Origin: Apium graveolens
Lineage: Eukaryota; Streptophyta; Magnoliopsida; Apiales; Apiaceae
DNA length: 64,000 bases
Reading direction: 5' to 3'
Assembly (NCBI RefSeq): GCF_009905375.1
Contig: NC_133653.1
Span: 58,478,673-58,542,672, forward strand
The position numbers were made by a program, and so were the translations under genes. The notes under the pieces are model-generated. The model made no database searches and had not been told where the DNA came from. It saw nothing but the letters and a program-made list of their open reading frames with translations. This document shows positions 11,951 through 23,455 of this stretch, in pieces (position 1 is the stretch's first letter; each line of letters begins with the position of its first letter).

Positions 11951-12724
11951 TCAAGAAATGCGGGCACGCACAACATCCCTAACCTGCTCCATTAATGCGG
12001 TGATGAGGTCCAAGATAGTTGCAAGTAGAGCTGGATCAATCTGACCCTCAAGATGGCCTCTAGCTGTAACACGGGTGGTAGCCTCAATCCTGTCCATGCT
12101 ATGAGCTAATCCTGCCGGAAGTACCCCGCCCTCAATTCTTGGTGCAGTAAGTCGATCCAACAGATCACTCCTAACATTACGGGCCTCAGACAGGCCACCC
12201 AGGGTCATTGGATAATCAGCGATAAGAGAAGCCTGAGTGGTAGCATCTAGCAGTCCCTAGGGTGCAGGTGGCGCAGACCCAGGAGATCCAAACGGATAAC
12301 CAAGCACGGTATCAGGTGACAATGGTGCAGGAGATAAAGGTGGTATTTTCTCAGTAGGTGCTGGGCTCTGTACCGGGGATGGAACAGGAATTGGTGGAGC
12401 CTCATGGATGTCTACAGGAACCTCTGGAAGAGGGTCTGATACTGGTATAATTGGTGTCGTGGAAGGCCCCACTCCTTCTGCCCTCATTAACCTTTGTGCC
12501 CTTGGTAACTCTTCATCCTCCAGTGCCACCCTCGCGGCCATTCTTGCTCTGGTAGTCGCCCTGACTACGGTCATCGATTCCTCAGCGGTCCTCTCTTCAT
12601 TCTCATCAGGATCCTCCATGAGATCCTCCTCAGCCACAATCCTTTCCGGAATAACATCCTCAACCCCAACATTCTCAATATGAATCTCATCTGGTTCCTC
12701 ATTAGGGTACTCTATCGGATTCAC
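11951..12724 (-). CDS. Gag N-terminal/leader ORFs of element B (acidic, proline-rich)
   Basis: Two adjacent minus-strand open frames: 12724-12257 (155 codons) and 12208-11951 (85 codons). The first is strongly acidic in its first 60 residues (runs of E and D), has an arginine/alanine block near residues 53-75, and ends in a proline-rich tail (PSPVQSPAPTEKIPPLSPAP). The second is helical with ARNVRSDLLDRL. They begin about 245 bp downstream of the primer-binding site, where gag starts in gypsy elements, so they are probably the variable N-terminus of gag split by a stop or frameshift between 12257 and 12208. No zinc knuckle is present. A separate small ORF cannot be excluded. Confidence 0.55.
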
Positions 12725-12968
12725 AATTTGATCTCCAAATTGTAATAAAATATCCTCATGCTGATGCTCCTGAACCTCAGGGTTCGCTGCCCCGCTGCCC
12801 TATACGAGAACGAACTATGTTACTATCACGATATTTATAAGGGTTCCCGTAAGGGTTTTAACTGTCAATACTACGTTAGGTAGCCCAACTATGAACTTGG
12901 CAAGAGTTCTTATTATCTTAGTGAACTTATTATCTTAACATCACATCATCTCTGAGGTTTTTAACGCT

Positions 12969-12984
12969 TGGTTCTGATACTACT
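12969..12984 (-). other. Primer-binding site of element B (initiator-Met tRNA type, mutated)
   Basis: On the plus strand TGGTTCTGATACTA, the inverse of TAGTATCAGAACCA. The usual Met-tRNA site reads TGGTATCAGAGCC, so it carries about two transitions. It abuts the inner end of the right LTR (12987), which fixes the element's orientation. Confidence 0.7.
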
Positions 12985-12986
12985 TC

Positions 12987-15900
12987 TGTAACACCCCCAA
13001 ATCCGGGGTCGGGGATCCGGGTTGTCACGAGTTCCATTTCCCTTAATAACACCCAATCTTAATAAATAATCAACTACTCTGTACTGTGACCCCACAATAA
13101 ACACACACACCACAAGTTATAGTCTCAGAGATGAATATCCAAAAAAACACAAGTTCTTATATTCCACAATTATAAACCGTTACACCTTAAAAGGGTTCTG
13201 AATAAATTTACATATTCCTTGCCATTATTACAATTCATATTATACATAAGTCTGGTTCATCAATAGTTGAAAACCTAGCCTATTGGTAGCTCCTACCTCA
13301 GCTACGGCGGCATCAATGCTTCCACAAGACTGCAGAACGTTTTCTAACCGCTTGCGAATCGGGAGCTTGGTCCTGTTCATCTTTTCTATCTGTTGTTGTG
13401 TGATGAAAGAAGAAAGCAAGGGTGAGCAGCAAGCCCACCAAAATAATATGTATAATGATTAACAATATATGAGCCTTCTCATAGTACTCATGAAAGTCTT
13501 GGTCAAAAGAAATGAACCAAGTTTGATATCTTAATGCGATGAAGTCGCAAAATATTCTGTATATATACATATATAATTTTCACAATCTTTGAAATCCTCT
13601 GACATGTATTATATACACAGAGTTCCAGTTTATAACTGTATAAAAAAATATCGTTGCAAGGTGATCTCATATATCTATCCTTGTCTCAACATTTTTCTGA
13701 AAATCTTTGACATGCACAAGATAACCATTTACTAGATATAAGTTTAAAAGATGAAGTTAGAAGATACTCCAATATACTTATATCCGAATACTACTTGAAC
13801 TACCACCGTTCAAGTTATAATCAGTTTCAAAAGTTCATCACCCAGATGAGACTACAAGATAAGACTTGAATAGATTCAATCCTTGAAATATCATTATAAA
13901 TAATGAAGTTACGAGATGCTTCATTAAGTCCCGATATATAAATATATTCATATATATCTCCCATACATTTCCTGAAAACTTCTGTCATGTAAAGTATGAA
14001 CAGAGTTGCAATATTCAATAAATTTGGAAAGGAAAGAATTTTGGCATAAACCCGATATCTTGCTGATCAGGCAAAGATACCAATAAGTAACCTTTTTCTA
14101 CTAGTAGATGGATGAATCCCCCACCGGTCATCACCCTGGTCGTATTAGGACCTTGTGCTGGACCGCCACCCGGCCTCTTACGCGTTGATGGACTGCCACC
14201 CAGCCACTTACACTTTGATAGACCGTACCCCGGCCTGTCGCTTATGCCGACTCAATTAGATGGGCTTACTTCCCGAACATTGGGCAAGTAATCAATTCAT
14301 TCATCAAAACAGCAACCTCGTTGCGAATATAAAATACACCACAGAGCCGGATCCCTTAGATTTTTGAGCGAGTATTCAAGTCCCCTTAAAATGGAAGATC
14401 TTGAATTTGAAAACAAGTTTTGGGATCCGCTCTACCTTTTAAAATCATTTTGAAGACTCGAAAACATTTTTAAGAATGTTTGTAGTACTGCTGATTTATT
14501 AAAATAAATCAGTCCCAATATATTTAGAAAATATCTGAATATTATTATTTAAATAATATTCCCATAAAGAATAATCTTTATAAAAATAATTGAAGTAGAA
14601 GTTTTAAAACTCATACTTGAAATGGATATTAAATAACCAAAGATATACTTATACGAAAGTATAATCTTTATTTGAATAATCGAAAATAAGTTTGATTATC
14701 GACACCTTATTCTTTAATAAAATAAAGAATATATTTCAGTAAATAATCCGAGTCATAGGTCCTTAAATGAATATTCAAATAATATTAAATAAATAAGATA
14801 AAGTGAGTCATAAGTCCTCGAATGAATATTTAAGTAATATTCATTAAATAATATAAAGGAGTCATAAATCCTCGAATGAATATTCAAGTAATATTCATTA
14901 AATAAAATAAAAGGAGTCATAAATCCTTGAATGAATATTCAAGTAATATTTATTAAATAAAATAAAATTATCGAATAAACCTTATTCGATCAATAGTTTT
15001 GAAAACTATATCCATATATATATAAATATATATATATAATATACACGGGAACATCGACTCCCGGTTTAGAAATATGTTCACCTTTTGCTCCCCTATACTA
15101 AGGGTATACTCAAATACCGTTTATCTCTAGCATAGGTATTATGCAACTATAAGCATTTGAACCAACAGATATATAAATCAAGAATATGAAACAGGCATGC
15201 ATATATACCATATCACATGCTACAATATATCGCAAGAATTTGCTAATAACAAATATGCATTTATCGCAAGATCATGCATATACACATATACATCACAACA
15301 ACAGTTATACGGGTAGAAAACTTGCCTGAGCGACTGGGGGTTACAAATGGCTCGGGACGAGTCTGGTAACCTATAACAACATATAAGTTGGAATTAAACC
15401 AAAGTCACTTGTAAATCTATACTTTAACCAATTTAGACTCTAACGCTCGCTTTGCGCTTAATGATTCTCTTAAGTCGCTCGAGTACCCCCGGCTCCACCA
15501 TTTTTAATAAATTAACCATTAAGAGTTTTAAGGCGATTCTTTCGCAAGTGTCTTACCAACTGCCTATTACACCTTAAATAATTGTTTCTTACCCCAATTA
15601 GTCATTTAAGGTCCTTAACCAAGGTTTCAAAGTAAGGCGAGGGGTAATGGTTCGGTCGTTTCTCCTAAACCGTACATCGGAATCAAACGAACTACATATC
15701 AAAACGAAGCTCGTAACATGAACTATCTAATCATGGCAATGATCAAAACCTAGCAGGGAGTTCTCGGGTCCTAATGTTATGAACAAAAGCAGTCTAAAGT
15801 AAATCGAACATTACGACGGCTATGTTTACGCGATTTCCCAAATTTATATCATTCCAAAACAACCACCAATCAATCCCAATTCATTCATACAACCAACATC

Positions 15901-17088
15901 CATCCAAAACACACTACAACAGTCCCAACACCTCAAGTTCTTCCAATTTATGTTATTCTCATAATGAATTTAAACTATACTTAATTCCTTTAACAAATCA
16001 ACAAGATTCAACATTCATTTCACTACCACTCCAACCCAAACTCTAAACAAACAAGCTTCATATTTCACATATACTATATCAATCATAACCATTCCTAAAT
16101 ACTCAAAACTAAAGCTAGGGTTTGGAGTTTATACCTTCTTAAAGCTTCTTAACACAACACAAGAGCTTTGAATGCCTAAAGAACCTTGATCCTTGCTTGT
16201 ATAACCTTAAACTTTCATAAAATTCAAGAAAACTAAAGTTATTTCTTTGAAAGTTACTATTCACCATCTTCTTCCTTGAATTATTGGAAGAGATTGTGAA
16301 GGAATTTGAAGCTTAAATTCATGGAATAGCTATATCTATGCATAAGGAGTACTAGATAATTATCTTACCAATTAAGGAAGCTTGGAACTTGAACTTTGAA
16401 AATCTTCTTCTTGAAAATGGGGAAAAGCCGAGAGCAAGCTTGGAAGAAAGAGATGATTTTGTGTTTTTGCTTTGATTTGTTTTTGGTTGGTTGTTTTTTA
16501 TTAGATTTTGGTTAATTACCTTAATAACCTTGAACTTTGTGTGGTTATCATTCATCTACACCTCCTTCCCTCCTATGTCATGCTTACATCACCTTATTGT
16601 GTCATCATCTCTTACTTGCCCTCTTCTCATTGGTTGGATGACCTCATCATACCTAACCTCCTTGATTAACTTCCTAATTGTTTGCCTAATGACCGCTGAT
16701 CTGTTATACGGTTCGCTTAACTTTCGTTTTCGTTTATCGTTTGAGGGATCATACCCGGGATCTTATTACTTGGGTTTCCTTAACCCTTCTCAATACATTA
16801 TAATCCTTTTATGATCCTCTCTTATAATCCTTTAATTTAAATCCTTTTTATCCTGTTACCTTATACTCAATTCTTCCCGTATCTAGTGGATTTCCGGGAA
16901 AAATCAAAGTGTTCGGATTTGGATTCTGACGATCTTTACATACACTTATATCCCATATAAAGTACTAATAAGATCTCAGAAGATCAATAAAAGAACCCCT
17001 ACATAGTGTGGTATGAAAAGTTTTCTCATTCAGCAAAAACACTATTCATAAGGGTTACAAAAAGTTCAAAATTTTGGGGGTTATTACA
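12987..17088 (-). repeat. Complete 5' LTR of element B (4102 bp)
   Basis: The plus-strand ends are TGTAACACCCCCAAATCC (12987) and GGGGGTTATTACA (17088), so the LTR is TG...CA in reverse. The inner end, with AATCCGGGGTCGGGGATCC, resembles the inner end of element C's LTR (60068-60101), grouping B and C in related lineages. It carries the ~55-bp tandem array (14740-14960) and a short repeat near 14150-14240. Compared with the left LTR it has lost a 26-bp segment between CGGTCGT repeats. Confidence 0.85.
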
Positions 17089-17222
17089 TGAGGACCTCTC
17101 TCTATACAGTCCACATAAGCCTCATCTTGGGAAAGAAGATGTAGGTGCAACTTCACCTTCCAGTGGTGATAGTTGTCTTTGTCCAGAAATAGAATTTTAA
17201 CTCCATCATCCTTTTTGTTCAT
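17089..17222 (-). pseudogene. Copia gag N-terminus (SIRE-type), truncated
   Basis: The start ATG at 17222-17220 opens a frame of about 45 codons containing LFLDKDNYHHWKVKLHLHLL and ending ERGPH at the LTR of element B. The 'D-N-Y-x-x-W-K-x-K-M-x-x-H-L' pattern is the typical opening of plant copia gag. It lies about 47 bp downstream of the primer site, as expected. Truncated by insertion. Confidence 0.75.
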
Positions 17223-17268
17223 CTTGTTGTTTGTTGTGATCTTTACACTCTTTGTACTTCAAGAGCTT

Positions 17269-17280
17269 GCTCTGATACCA
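17269..17280 (-). other. Primer-binding site of element E
   Basis: Plus-strand GCTCTGATACCA is the exact inverse of TGGTATCAGAGC, the initiator-Met tRNA complement, two bases inside the LTR end at 17283. Confidence 0.85.
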
Positions 17281-17282
17281 AT

Positions 17283-18327
17283 TGTTATTCCCTAACAATA
17301 CAACAAGAACTACAGAAGGGGGTTGAATGTAATTCTGGCTACTTTTTCTTGATTTTGAAATGTTCTAACTTAATACATATAATAGTGTTTGATTAGCAAT
17401 GGTGTGGAATAAAAGAGAGATAGAAATCAAAACACTAAGTAATAAAAACACAAGCTTTTAAAACTTTATGGTGGATTTGAAAGTATTTACCAGAGAGATA
17501 TATATATATATTTCAAATTGAGAACTATGTGAAGCTTTGAATAACTCACAGCTACTTACAAGTTTGAACAACTAAACTTCAGAGAAATGCTTACAGAATA
17601 CAGCTTGATATGTTTCTCTGGAAAATGTATTTGCTTAGTTAATTGTTCTACTTGTTTCCCTTGGTTTATATATCAGCAAGTTTACATGACAATAAGACAA
17701 GATAATTAAATAAAACATATCTAGTCTAACTCCATGCCGCTTCACTATTCTATTCCATCATCTTTGAATATCTTCACAATTGCATGGAAATGGTAATATT
17801 TCTTTGTTCTCAAATTCATGCTTAACAGGCCGCCATATTCCTTTTGCAAACACCCAATGCATGTGACTGTGTTGTCACTGTCAATAGTTATTTGAATTTG
17901 ATCATCCCTCGGGACTATATTTGTCATCCGTCGGAAGCTATGTTGATCATCCGTCGGGAGTCTTGTAGATCATCTGTCGGGAATCTATCTGCCACTTGAC
18001 TCTATTTCACTTATACAAAATTACAAGACATCTCATATTTACAATTAGTCAACCTATTTTGCATATCAATCTAGTAGTCAACATGACTTAGAGAACCCTA
18101 CACAATCTACTTGACTAATACATATTGTTTGCAGAAATGTGCTACAATACTTATTTGTTACATAAGCTACTCACTCGATGGATGTCAATTTGTCATTCGT
18201 CGGGACTATAAAGTTCATCCATCGGGACTATATTAGATCATCCATCGAGTGCTACAAATTTCACTAAGTTAAATCTACCAAGGTGTTTTATTTAACTTAT
18301 CATCAAGTTCACAACATATTCCTAACA
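17283..18327 (-). repeat. 5' LTR of copia element E (1045 bp)
   Basis: Reverse-oriented LTR: plus-strand TGTTATTCCCTAACAATAC at the inner end and CATATTCCTAACA at the outer end. The AGAAGGGGGTTGAATGTAA stretch near the inner end is typical of SIRE-type LTR ends and recurs in the LTRs at 38206 and 55604. Contains a cluster of short repeats (17896-18255). Confidence 0.8.
17896..18255. repeat. Interspersed TCATCCGTCGGGA motif, about eight copies
   Basis: Variants of TCATCCGTCGGGACTAT occur near 17900, 17925, 17950, 17972, 18193, 18216 and 18240, plus a more divergent one near 18172. They form two groups separated by ~200 bp in the LTR. Spacing within groups is about 22-25 bp. Possible enhancer-like repeats; function unknown. 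Confidence 0.7.
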
Positions 18328-19235
18328 AGCTGGAAGCAACTATAAAAGAAATGATCTTGTGGTTAGATAATATGACTGCATTTAAGAAGCAGTTCTGATT
18401 AATATATGTAACATCAAGAATATTATGAGATATATTCAGCACTGGGAGCTCTGTGTCAAGATGGAGTGGTACAAGGGAAGAACCGGAACTTGATTAAAGC
18501 AATAGGGACAAAGTCAAGCTAATCAAGACCTTCTAAATACTAAAGGGTTGAAGCAGTCAATACAGTTTACTACAAATAAGATCAGGCCTTGATCAGGATG
18601 TATACATGAAGACCACTAATGAGTTAATGGCCAACAGAAGCAAACACTGGATAACCTGAAAGTGTTTGGAGAGAATGTTCTATAGAAGCAAATAATAAAA
18701 TGTTTTCAGTTGTTTGAAGATCTTGGCATTTGCAGCTAAGACTTGTAAGGATATTCTTCATGGCTACTCAGTGGAGTCTACAACCTACAGGGTGGTTGTG
18801 GTTGATCAACAGAAGATTATTGAAAGCCTAAATGCATAATTCAACAACTTCATGATCCAACCTGTTAAATTGAGAAATTAATAGTATGGATAATTCATAT
18901 CCAAGGAATGGAATGGCAGTGTAATACACAACTCATTATTTCAATGAAGTCAGTCAGCAAGGGTAAGGATTTTCAGGAAATTCCAGCAACATCTTAGGGG
19001 GAGCAATAAAAGGATCAACTAGTCAAACATAACACCACATTGAAAATTAGAGGACACTAAAGAACATATCTGCTGAGACAAAGGGTTTGATGTTAATATT
19101 ATTCCCAGAGTCTAGTTCTTAAGTGATTCAGATGGTGGTGGAGTAATGATTAGCAAGCCTACTGAGTCTGAATGATTAATTCTCTAGTTTTCTATCTGAA
19201 GAAGAAACTAAGAAATTTATAGAAGATCTGGTAGA
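18328..19235 (+). pseudogene. Unreadable pol segment of element F (integrase side)
   Basis: Collinear with the integrase to RT interval. A GGGGGAGCAA-like purine stretch near 18997 is the only notable feature. No integrase motif could be read with confidence. Confidence 0.35.
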
Positions 19236-19704
19236 TCCGGATTGATTGGGTGATTGCAAAGCAAGATGAACTCAATCAGTCAGTAAGCAGATTGTAAGGA
19301 AGCTGGTATCCAAACCAAATGACAATTTTGTATGTGGTACAAGGATAACCAGAAGTCAAACTGGATGACAATGGCATTGTTATGAGGGACAAGGCCAAAC
19401 TGGATGCTAGGTTATTATCAAGAAGAAGAATCTGACAGAAAGCACCAGTGACGAGACTTGAGGATATTACGACATATTACACACCTGATGCACATTCAAA
19501 CCTGGAATTGGACTCTAGTAGATGTGTACAAGTGTACTCCTAGTTGGTGATTCAGAAGGGGAAGTTAATGAACAACAGTTCTTGGACTTTGCAGTTGTAG
19601 ATCTATTGGACTATGTATATCTCTTCTTCACAAGCTCACTTCAGGATTGGTATGAACTAGTATACTACTCAAGAAATCGTCAAAGACACGCTATGGTACT
19701 ATAA
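19236..19704 (+). pseudogene. Copia reverse transcriptase N-terminal half (broken)
   Basis: About 19236 opens DWVIAKQDELNQ, the start of the copia RT domain ('D-W-x-x-A-M-x-E-E-L-x-x-F'). LDDNGIVMRDKAKLDA near 19356-19405 matches 'D-x-x-G-x-x-x-R-x-K-A-R-L-V-A-K-G', and TRLED near 19453 matches 'A-R-L-E-A-I-R'. The last frame (19522-19704) keeps the pattern DSEGEVNEQQFLDF, DYVYLF and SLQDWYEL, alignable to the blocks around 'L-E-E-E-V-Y-V-x-Q-P-P-G-F', 'D-Y-V-Y' and 'W-Y-E'. The catalytic YVDD is not readable. Stops and frameshifts abound. Confidence 0.7.
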
Positions 19705-20084
19705 CTGAAGTTATAGTTAAATATGAATTAGTAGAGTCGTCATATTTATAACTCTCTTATCACAAGGCATAAATATAATGTTATATACGTGCAGTGGTAT
19801 AATGATAATGTTATATGTTGGTCTACTAACAAAAACTTGTGCAAGATTATTTGTTAAGTAATTACAGAGTATGTATGGAGGAGTGTGTTGGAAAGGTTAC
19901 TATTCTATTTGGAATTACTGCAAGCAAGCCAAAAGAATATTTCTTTTAGAGGCTCAAGTAAACCAAAAGAATGATGGCAATACAAGTAAGTTAAGGATCT
20001 TTTGAAGATACAAAATTTGGAAGATTCTGAATATGCCAAGACTACTAACCAACAAGAACCACTAAAGCTTGATCAGTACAACTC
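19705..20084 (+). pseudogene. Degraded RT C-terminus/RNase H linker of element F
   Basis: No clear motif. The stretch lies between readable RT and RNase H blocks of the same element and so is assigned by position. Confidence 0.35.
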
Positions 20085-20290
20085 AGATTACGCAGGTTGT
20101 AAGAAAGACAGAAGAAGCATCTCTGAAGCTGTCAGCTTAAGTGACAGGAGAAGCATCTCGGGAAGCTGTCAACTTCATGGAAGAAGATTGATTTCTTGTT
20201 ATGATAAGAAACAATTTCAAATCCAACAACTCTGTGGAACACTCTATGACAAGGCACCTTGACATCAGGTATCATTTATTTCGAGAGCAT
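20085..20290 (+). pseudogene. Copia RNase H fragment with internal duplication
   Basis: SDYAGCKKDRRSIS near 20085 is the 'D-A-D-x-A-G-C-x-x-D-R-K-S-T-S' block of copia RNase H. SISGSCQLHGRRLISCYDKKQ follows at 20150-20212, and 20225-20290 reads SVEHSMTRHLDIRYH then FREH, the 'H-S-R-T-K-H-I-D-I-R-Y-H-F-I-R' end block. The segment coding DRRSIS...S is present twice in tandem (about 20108-20143 and 20143-20178), which would disrupt the fold. A frameshift separates the two ends. Confidence 0.78.
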
Positions 20291-21235
20291 GTCTTTTAGT
20301 CAAAGAGTCACTTGCAGAAACACTTATTAAATCACTTGTTAAAATTAATCCTTCAAGACTGGTTTGTAAGTGTGGGATATCATTTATTGCACATTAGTTG
20401 GAAATCCCATCTATAAGGAATTATTAACATAATTTCACAAGTATTAAATCTTTAATATTTAAAGGACTTTTGAATTTATTAGTAATCCAGTACCTCGTAC
20501 TTAGTGCTACTATCTTGATTATCATGATTGCAATATCATATACATTTGTGGTAGTTAAGTATTATAGCATTAAGTCCTAATATAATTTTAATTGATTTAA
20601 ATTATGATGGTAGACAATTCCATTTCAGATCAGTCTCATAATTAAAGTTTTACTAAAATAATATACAGCATAGTTATTTGTATCTTGTACAAATAATTGT
20701 GATACTTTTAGTATTAGTGATATTATTTAGAATTTTTGTTCTAAGTAATCAATGCTTATTTCTAAAATCACTAATATTGAAATTTGAAGTATTTTCTAAG
20801 TTATGTGTATAAAACTCTCAATATTTTATATGCTTAGAAAGTATTTCTAAATTTACTAATTATCTAGAGAGTGATTGTCATGTATATAATTCATATATCC
20901 TATTGGTGATTATTCAAGAAAAATTATAAATATTTTAATGCAAGTATCTAAATCATAGATATTTAGTATTTATTTATTTAATATTTATTTTGGTAGTTTA
21001 GATTATGGAAATTGAAGCAATTCAATGATTTTATTTGCTCCATAATTCAAACGAACTTAAAATAAATAAGCAACATGATTGATTATAACTAAATACATTA
21101 ACAATTGATATCTAGTACATTAATTGTAACTAAACTATTATAGAATAATTATGAGATTTTGGATTTAGTGAATTTAGTAGTGTTTACATTTCAAGAATTC
21201 ACTGAAATCAGAACATGATTGTAGCATGATTAGTT
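20291..21235 (+). repeat. AT-rich non-coding part of element F with first copy of a degenerate long repeat
   Basis: No coding potential. Phrases such as CTAAGTAATCAATGCTTA (20741) and TAGTGAATTTAGTAGTGTTT (about 21160) recur on the other side of the CACTA insertion (25636, 26348; and about 26180). This indicates a long tandem repeat in the region between pol and the 3' LTR. Confidence 0.55.
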
Positions 21236-21700
21236 CACTACACATAAAACGCCTATTGTAACATTAAAAAAGTGTTGCAGCAGGGGATAAATATGTTGCT
21301 CTTGCCCAATTTATAAGCTAAGGTAACATTTTATTAAAGATAGGTTTTTCAATGTTGCCTTAGGGGTCTAAGGTAACTCATCACATTTTATGTTACTATA
21401 GCTTGCTAATGCAACTAAAGGAGAGATCAGTTGTAACTTAATTTTTATTTCACCTTAGAGTTTTAAAATATTCTTAAAAAGTGGGCCCCACGGTGTTGAG
21501 CTGTCTTGATGACATGGCAAGTGGGCCCATAGAACCTAATGTAACACTTTGAAAAGTAGTTGTAACATTATAACTAGCCTGATGAAATGTTTTAAACATA
21601 CTATGGTAACAGTTTAGGAGGTTAATGTAACACCTTAGCACAAAAAGATTGAAATACTTATTCTGTAAACTGAAGAATTCCAATTATACAATTTCATAAC
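21236..21700. repeat. Left terminal and subterminal repeats of the CACTA element
   Basis: CACTACACATAAAACGCC is followed by repeated GTAACA cores in both orientations, for example near 21260, 21300, 21370, 21430, 21540, 21565, 21605 and 21625. Clustered short motifs near the ends are where CACTA transposase binds in characterised elements. No gene is seen here or in the AT-rich 21701-22660. Confidence 0.8.
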
Positions 21701-22677
21701 TGCAAAATAATGCATCCAACCAAAACATTAAACATCCAAATATACAACCAAATTAAACGTCCAAACTAACTATAAGCTAGTTCACATTTTTTACTTAACA
21801 ACCAAAGATTATAAATTTTAAAGAGTACTACTAGAAGTTAATACTTGAATTTGCTTCACTTTCTCCTCGACTCCACCATCTAGGCCTTTCCCTTTTTATA
21901 CACTTGAAGATTTCTCTTGTAAGTCTTCTTTGTTCCCTGAAATATTAACTAAGTTATTTTCAAGCAAAAAATCGAACCAGCAAATTTTGAATACCAAATC
22001 AAAAGGCCTGTAAGGAACTATTATTCAGTTGTTGTAAAAGAATTAGGGCTTACTTAGAACGACTTATAATACTAATCTGAAAATTAAAGAAGAAATATAA
22101 TTCTATAGAACTTTTTATGTGAGAGTTTACAATTTTTAAAAAAATGGAAAAATGAGTTAAAAAATCGTTTATATGGTCATTAAGGAAAAAGGGATAGAAT
22201 CATTTTTAAAATTATCTTCTCATAAAGACATAAAATAACTAACAATAATCAACAAAAAGCATCATTTATAAACAACAAAAAAGAACAGAACAAACATTTG
22301 GGTAACGTGGCTTATTTATTTCGCAGACAGCTTAACATAGAAGTGGATATACAATAATGACAACATTAATGTTTTAGCCTCTTTTACTACTGTAAACAGT
22401 TGAACCAAACATATTGTGTATACATATCTAAATTCGATACCTCTGACAATATTAAACACATTAATTTCATAAAAACATATGTATTAGCATAAATTGTATG
22501 CATGTGTTATTATAAGCTGAAATGGTTTGAAGCATAATCAGAATGTAGAAACAGAGAAAGCAGGTGTTAATAGAGTGATTTACCGACACTTAAAAACTTA
22601 CCAATCACGCTCCATTGCATATCATCTCCTTAATAGTACTTCAGGGGTAATGTAGTCTAGTATTCCTTAAGAGAGCA

Positions 22678-22885
22678 TCATTGTACCTTTCCAATGGCAG
22701 CAGTGGTGTTGCCAGCAGCGTTAAGGGCATCAGTCCTTTCACGAATCCTGTGACTCATGCCTGCCATCTCATCTATGCCTCCGACATTATCACTGATAGG
22801 ACCGTATACATCAATAGCCAGTCCAGTGGCAATTGTACTCAGCATACCAAGTGCAGCTATGGCAATACCATACATGGTAGCAAAG
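22678..22885 (-). pseudogene. Captured exon of a vacuolar H+-translocating pyrophosphatase gene
   Basis: The minus-strand frame reads [20 protein letters not shown], then [20 protein letters not shown], then [20 protein letters not shown], ending AAIGK at a GT splice donor (AAAG|GTACAA, about 22685). This is a conserved stretch of type-I plant V-PPases, usually '...AYGPISDNAGGIAEMAGMS...'. The full enzyme is a ~770-residue, 16-helix tonoplast proton pump driven by pyrophosphate; only ~65 residues are here. Two changes from the usual sequence (A to V in DNVGG, A to D after GGI) lie in a normally invariant part, in line with relaxed selection. It abuts the uncoupling-protein fragment with ~25 bp between. 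Confidence 0.9.
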
Positions 22886-23455
22886 TTAAAACTAACAAAA
22901 ATACTTAACAGAAGCTAAAACCATACCGGCAATTTGTCTAAACTTCTCATAGGAATCCCAGAACACAAACTGCCATGGACCAAGCCTTGCCCCTGTTGGA
23001 ATGAACCCCTTCCAGAGTGCTTTAAATCCTTCAACTTTCTCCGTCTTCGCAAGACAATCATAAGAATTTTATACATAATCTTTCCTTCTTCACCTGCAGC
23101 CTGATTCATCATTCTTGTCTTCACAATATCAGCAGGACAACTGAGAGTGGCTGCTGAAAGGCTTGCCATGACAGAGGCTAAAGTGTGGGCATTTATGTTA
23201 TCATTAGCAATTTGGTGGCCGATGACAAAATGTTTTGCTTTATCGTAGCACGCTAGTTCCTCCATGTTTACCAAAAATGCTCTTTGAACATTGGGAAAGA
23301 CCCATTTCCAAAGTCCTATTACGCCTTTTGTCCGGATTATCTTGCCTAAAGCATCATATGGGCCAGAGTACCTCGGTTGTTGACCTTGGCTAGCCAACCG
23401 ACCATCTACTTGCATTCTCACTTTAAAAAGATCAGCAGGGCTAGTAAATACCTAT
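22886..23455 (-). pseudogene. Captured 3' part of a mitochondrial uncoupling protein gene (UCP3-like)
   Basis: The minus-strand frame starts at about 23455 with TSPADLFKVRMQVDGRLASQ and continues PRYSGPYDAL, NVQRAFLVNMEELACYDKAK, SCPADIVKTRMMNQAAGEEG. These are mitochondrial carrier features: the PxD-x-x-[KR] signatures PADLFKVR and PADIVKTR, and the matching carrier repeats. A one-base deletion near 23070 shifts the frame. In the shifted frame the end of the protein is readable (GPWQFVFWDSYEKF, then QIAGM) and closes with a stop near 22886. About the last 190 residues of a ~300-residue inner-membrane carrier are present. The AG just before 23455 looks like the retained intron acceptor. Which plant UCP paralogue it came from is inference (closest by memory to the UCP3 type). 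Confidence 0.88.

Larger units (their letters stand above)
4097..17088 (-). mobile_element. Ty3/gypsy chromovirus-like element B (reverse, decayed)
   Basis: Reading right to left: 5' LTR (12987-17088), primer-binding site (12969-12984), gag-like ORFs, degraded RT and RNase H, integrase end, polypurine tract (7230-7243), and a truncated 3' LTR (4097-7229). The two LTRs are very alike, including an identical 74-codon open stretch at 5963-6187 and 15822-16046, so they are a pair from one insertion. The right end cuts the gag of copia element E; the five flanking bases are TGAGG (17089-17093). The left target duplication is lost with the truncated LTR. Confidence 0.82.
17089..18327 (-). mobile_element. 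Ty1/copia element E (reverse): LTR, primer site and gag start
   Basis: Reverse-oriented 5' end of a copia element: LTR (17283-18327), Met-tRNA-type primer site, and the first 45 codons of gag, which are cut by element B's LTR at 17088. The rest of the element has been lost or separated. The base run right of the LTR is AGCTG (18328-18332), the candidate right-hand target duplication. It probably inserted into element F, whose forward remains begin there. Confidence 0.78.

Noticed and set aside
12408..12683. 91-codon plus-strand frame (serine/alanine-rich)
   Set aside because: Antisense of the acidic gag leader ORF at 12257-12724, which has the expected place next to the primer site.
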